Under the pieces are notes generated by a model. It had not been told where the DNA came from. It searched no databases and worked only from the letters and a program-made list of their open reading frames with translations. A DNA stretch of 23,548 nucleotides. Source: Actinomycetes bacterium (lineage in GTDB: Bacteria; Actinomycetota; Acidimicrobiia; Acidimicrobiales; Palsa-688). The position numbers and the translations under genes are program-made. Location of the stretch: NCBI GenBank assembly GCA_021816565.1, contig JAKAXN010000022.1, forward strand, positions 1-23,548, given 5' to 3'. Positions within the stretch are counted from its first letter, which is position 1; each line of letters opens with the position of its first letter. This document shows positions 22,002-23,548 of the stretch, piece by piece.

Positions 22002-22796
22002 GTGGATGACACCTGGGCCGGTCTGGCTGAGCAGTTCGTGGACGGGGCCTACGCCTCGGCGAAGGGCCAGGTACGCACTTACGTGCTGCACCACCACCTC
22101 CTCGGGCACCTGCCGGCGCCTCCGGCAACGGTGCTCGACGTGGGCGGCGGTGCCGGGCATCAATCCTTCCCGCTGGCCCGGGCCGGCTACGACGTGGCGC
22201 TGCTCGACTCGTCGCCGGCGATGCTCGCCAAGGCCCGGCAGCGCCTCGGACACTTGACCGCTGACGCTCAGCGCCGGGTGACGCTTGTAGAGGCACCGGG
22301 CGAGGAAGCCGACCGGGCGGTCGGCGGCCAGCGCTTTGATGCGGTGCTCTGCCACGGTGTCCTGGGCTACTACCCGGAGCAACCGCTGGCGCTAATCGAC
22401 CAGCTGTGCCTGTGCGCCGCTCCCGGCGGGGTGGTGTCGATCATGACGGGCAACGCCCGGGCAGGAGCGGTGCGACCGGCCCTGGAACGGCGCTGGGACG
22501 ACGCCCTCGACTCGTTCGACACCAGTACCGAGGTCGGCGTGCTGGGGGTGCAGGGCCGCGCCGACACGGTCGAGGATCTCAGCGGACTGCTCGAGGTCCG
22601 GGGCGTGGAGCCGCTGGGTTGGTACGGGGTGTGGCTCTTCGTCGACTGGCTGGAGTTCAGCGGGGTGGCGCTGGATCCCGGGGACCAGGAACAGGTGGCC
22701 AAGGCGGCCGCGGTGGAGCTGGAGGCCAGCCGACGGGACCCTTACCGTCAGCTCAGCCGGGTGTTCCATCTCCTCGGACGCAAGGGTCCCACCTGA
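22002..22796 (+). CDS. SAM-dependent methyltransferase, CmoM/SmtA-like
   Basis: A 264-residue class I methyltransferase. The SAM motif is VLDVGGGAGHQ (about 44-54), followed by the acidic end of strand two in ALLDSSPAML and the post-motif FDAVLCHGVLGYY. Several features match E. coli CmoM, which methylates 5-carboxymethoxyuridine in tRNA: the start FVDGAYASAKGQVR, the segment SIMTGNARAGAVRPAL, GVWLFVDWL and the end DPYRQLSRVFHLLGRK. Function as a tRNA enzyme is only suggested, because the CmoA/CmoB partners are not here. The start is GTG at 22002; no Shine-Dalgarno is visible, and a CATGCT hexamer 6 nt upstream might be a -10 for a leaderless mRNA. It is not overlapping its neighbours and is probably its own unit. 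Confidence 0.88.
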   Translation: MDDTWAGLAEQFVDGAYASAKGQVRTYVLHHHLLGHLPAPPATVLDVGGGAGHQSFPLARAGYDVALLDSSPAMLAKARQRLGHLTADAQRRVTLVEAPGEEADRAVGGQRFDAVLCHGVLGYYPEQPLALIDQLCLCAAPGGVVSIMTGNARAGAVRPALERRWDDALDSFDTSTEVGVLGVQGRADTVEDLSGLLEVRGVEPLGWYGVWLFVDWLEFSGVALDPGDQEQVAKAAAVELEASRRDPYRQLSRVFHLLGRKGPT

Positions 22797-22804
22797 CCCA
22801 CGCC

Positions 22805-22819
22805 CGGGATCAGATCCCG
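22805..22819. promoter_or_regulatory. 15-bp palindrome, possible operator or part of a terminator
   Basis: CGGGATCAGATCCCG is a perfect inverted repeat around a central A. It lies 8 nt after the methyltransferase stop and about 75 bp before the -10 of the DUF3054 gene. The 1-nt centre rules out a stable RNA hairpin with all pairs, which favours a protein site, if it is functional. Confidence 0.3.
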
Positions 22820-22894
22820 AGGACCCCGTCGTCGCGCCGTGACCGGCGGCTCCAGGCGGCGGCCGTGCGAAGTGCTCCCCGGGGCTCGGTCGCG

Positions 22895-22900
22895 TACGCT
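22895..22900 (+). promoter_or_regulatory. Putative -10 element (TACGCT) for a leaderless transcript
   Basis: TACGCT matches TANNNT and ends 6 nt before the ATG at 22907, the same arrangement as before the EssC-like gene. There is no Shine-Dalgarno sequence and no clear -35. Confidence 0.45.
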
Positions 22901-22906
22901 CGGCCG

Positions 22907-23263
22907 ATGCGTAGAAGTGCCGCCGCCGCTCTGGTCGACGTGGTGGCCATCGTATCGTTCGTCGCCATAGGCAGGGCCTCGCATCACCACTCCGAAACGG
23001 TCGGTGGTTTCGTTTCCACGCTGTGGCCGTTCGCCGCCGGAGTCGCTGTGGGCTGGGTCTTATCGGCCCGGCGCCCACTGTGGCGGCTGCCGGCCGGGAT
23101 CACCATCTGCCTGGCGACCGTGGCCGTTGGTATGGCCCTCCGGGTCGTCTCCGGGCAGGGCACGGCCCTGGCGTTCGTGGTGGTAGCCCTGATCTTCCTC
23201 GGCGCGGTGATGCTCCTCGGACGGGCACTGGCCGGGCGGATGATCCACCCCGCGGTGGGATAG
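22907..23263 (+). CDS. DUF3054 family membrane protein
   Basis: A 118-residue integral membrane protein. It matches the actinobacterial DUF3054 family by its start (LVDVVAIVSFVAIGRASH), the middle WPFAAGVAVGWVL and the highly typical TVAVGMALRVVSGQGTALAFVVVALI. Four hydrophobic helices are seen, at about residues 7-23, 36-53, 61-78 and 87-106. The biochemical role of the family is unknown. The ATG at 22907 is chosen because the family start follows at once and a TACGCT hexamer stands 6 nt upstream, fitting a leaderless mRNA. An in-frame opening that extends far upstream lies in the methyltransferase gene and is noise. It converges on the polymerase gene with a 26-nt gap. Confidence 0.88.
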   Translation: MRRSAAAALVDVVAIVSFVAIGRASHHHSETVGGFVSTLWPFAAGVAVGWVLSARRPLWRLPAGITICLATVAVGMALRVVSGQGTALAFVVVALIFLGAVMLLGRALAGRMIHPAVG

Positions 23264-23289
23264 AGCCCCGGGCCAGCGCTATCTGACGC

Positions 23290-23548
23290 CTACCCCTTGG
23301 CGTCGGACCACCGGCTCACGACGGCGATGTCGGCGAGGAACCGTACGGCGGAGCCCGGCGCCCACCGGTGCACGGCCTCGTCCAACCCGGCATCCACCAG
23401 CTCGGCCACGGCGGCGGCGTACTCCCGAGGGGCGTGGACCAGGAGCTCGTCGTGCAGGCACAACACGATGCGGGCGCCCATCCCGCTGATGCGGGCCCGC
23501 ACGGTGACCGCCCACATCTTGAACAGCTCGGCGGCCGCCCCCTGGATC
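23290..23548 (-). CDS. Family-A DNA polymerase, C-terminal end (gene cut by the window edge)
   Basis: The last 85 or so residues of a DNA polymerase I-type enzyme. The frame is open to the window edge and begins with IQGAAAELFKMWAVTVRARI, the helix before motif C, followed by motif C itself, LCLHDELLVHAP, whose Asp is a catalytic metal ligand. The end (AVRFLADIAVVSRWSDAKG) fits the usual C-terminus. The CLHDELLVHAP form resembles the second actinobacterial family-A enzyme annotated as bifunctional 3'-5' exonuclease/DNA polymerase. Without the N-terminus, housekeeping PolA cannot be excluded. The ATG at 23517 is internal. The gene converges on the DUF3054 gene. Confidence 0.9.
   Translation of the reverse strand, partial: IQGAAAELFKMWAVTVRARISGMGARIVLCLHDELLVHAPREYAAAVAELVDAGLDEAVHRWAPGSAVRFLADIAVVSRWSDAKG

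Noticed and set aside
1..23548. CRISPR array, tRNA, rRNA, insertion sequence or prophage
   Set aside because: I saw no regularly spaced repeats, no tRNA- or rRNA-like sequence, and no transposase, integrase or phage protein in any frame.

Overview
The window is very GC-rich DNA densely packed with genes. Many start with GTG, several appear leaderless, and many adjacent genes overlap by 4 nt. It holds an LLM oxidoreductase, a DUF3054 membrane protein, an actinobacterial-looking family-A polymerase end and an EssC/EccC-type ATPase. This fits a chromosomal contig from a high-GC actinobacterium, perhaps of the Acidimicrobiia; that placement is inference. I see no rRNA, tRNA, CRISPR array, transposase or phage gene, and no gene-free stretch over 300 bases.

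Left part (1-8501). The end of a diguanylate cyclase is followed by a full-length FHA-containing EssC-like FtsK/SpoIIIE ATPase. Converging on it is a beta-hydroxyacid dehydrogenase family reductase. Next come a small membrane protein, a small secreted His/Met-containing protein, and a response regulator/histidine kinase pair. A perfect 14-bp stem-loop separates the secreted-protein gene from the kinase pair.

Middle part (8502-18201). A small acidic protein precedes a DHA2-type MFS efflux pump. Converging on these is the most striking block: eight minus-strand genes read from 18166 down to 10515. In transcription order they encode a LacI-family repressor, a D-cysteine-desulfhydrase-like PLP enzyme, an SsuB-like ATPase, an SsuC-like permease, an NMT1/SsuA-like lipoprotein, a creatininase-family amidohydrolase, a divergent DHDPS/NAL-superfamily protein and an LLM-type oxidoreductase. 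Gaps are -4 to 17 nt except for 58 nt before the lipoprotein gene. The promoter can be read directly: TTGACG, a 17-nt spacer, CAGGAT and GTG 6 nt later. Two near-palindromic LacI-type operators centred 36 bp apart flank the start. This looks like an autoregulated uptake-and-breakdown operon for an unidentified small molecule, with an enzyme set I cannot match to a known pathway.

Right part (18288-23548). Divergent from the repressor, a second promoter (TTGACG, 17 nt, TACAGT) drives three genes linked by ATGA overlaps: an N-acyl-D-amino-acid deacylase-type amidohydrolase, an epoxide-hydrolase-like alpha/beta hydrolase, and a protein of the 'predicted metal-dependent hydrolase' family that carries a complete ferritin-like di-iron ligand set. 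Downstream are a CmoM/SmtA-like methyltransferase, a DUF3054 membrane protein and, converging from the right edge, the C-terminus of a family-A DNA polymerase.
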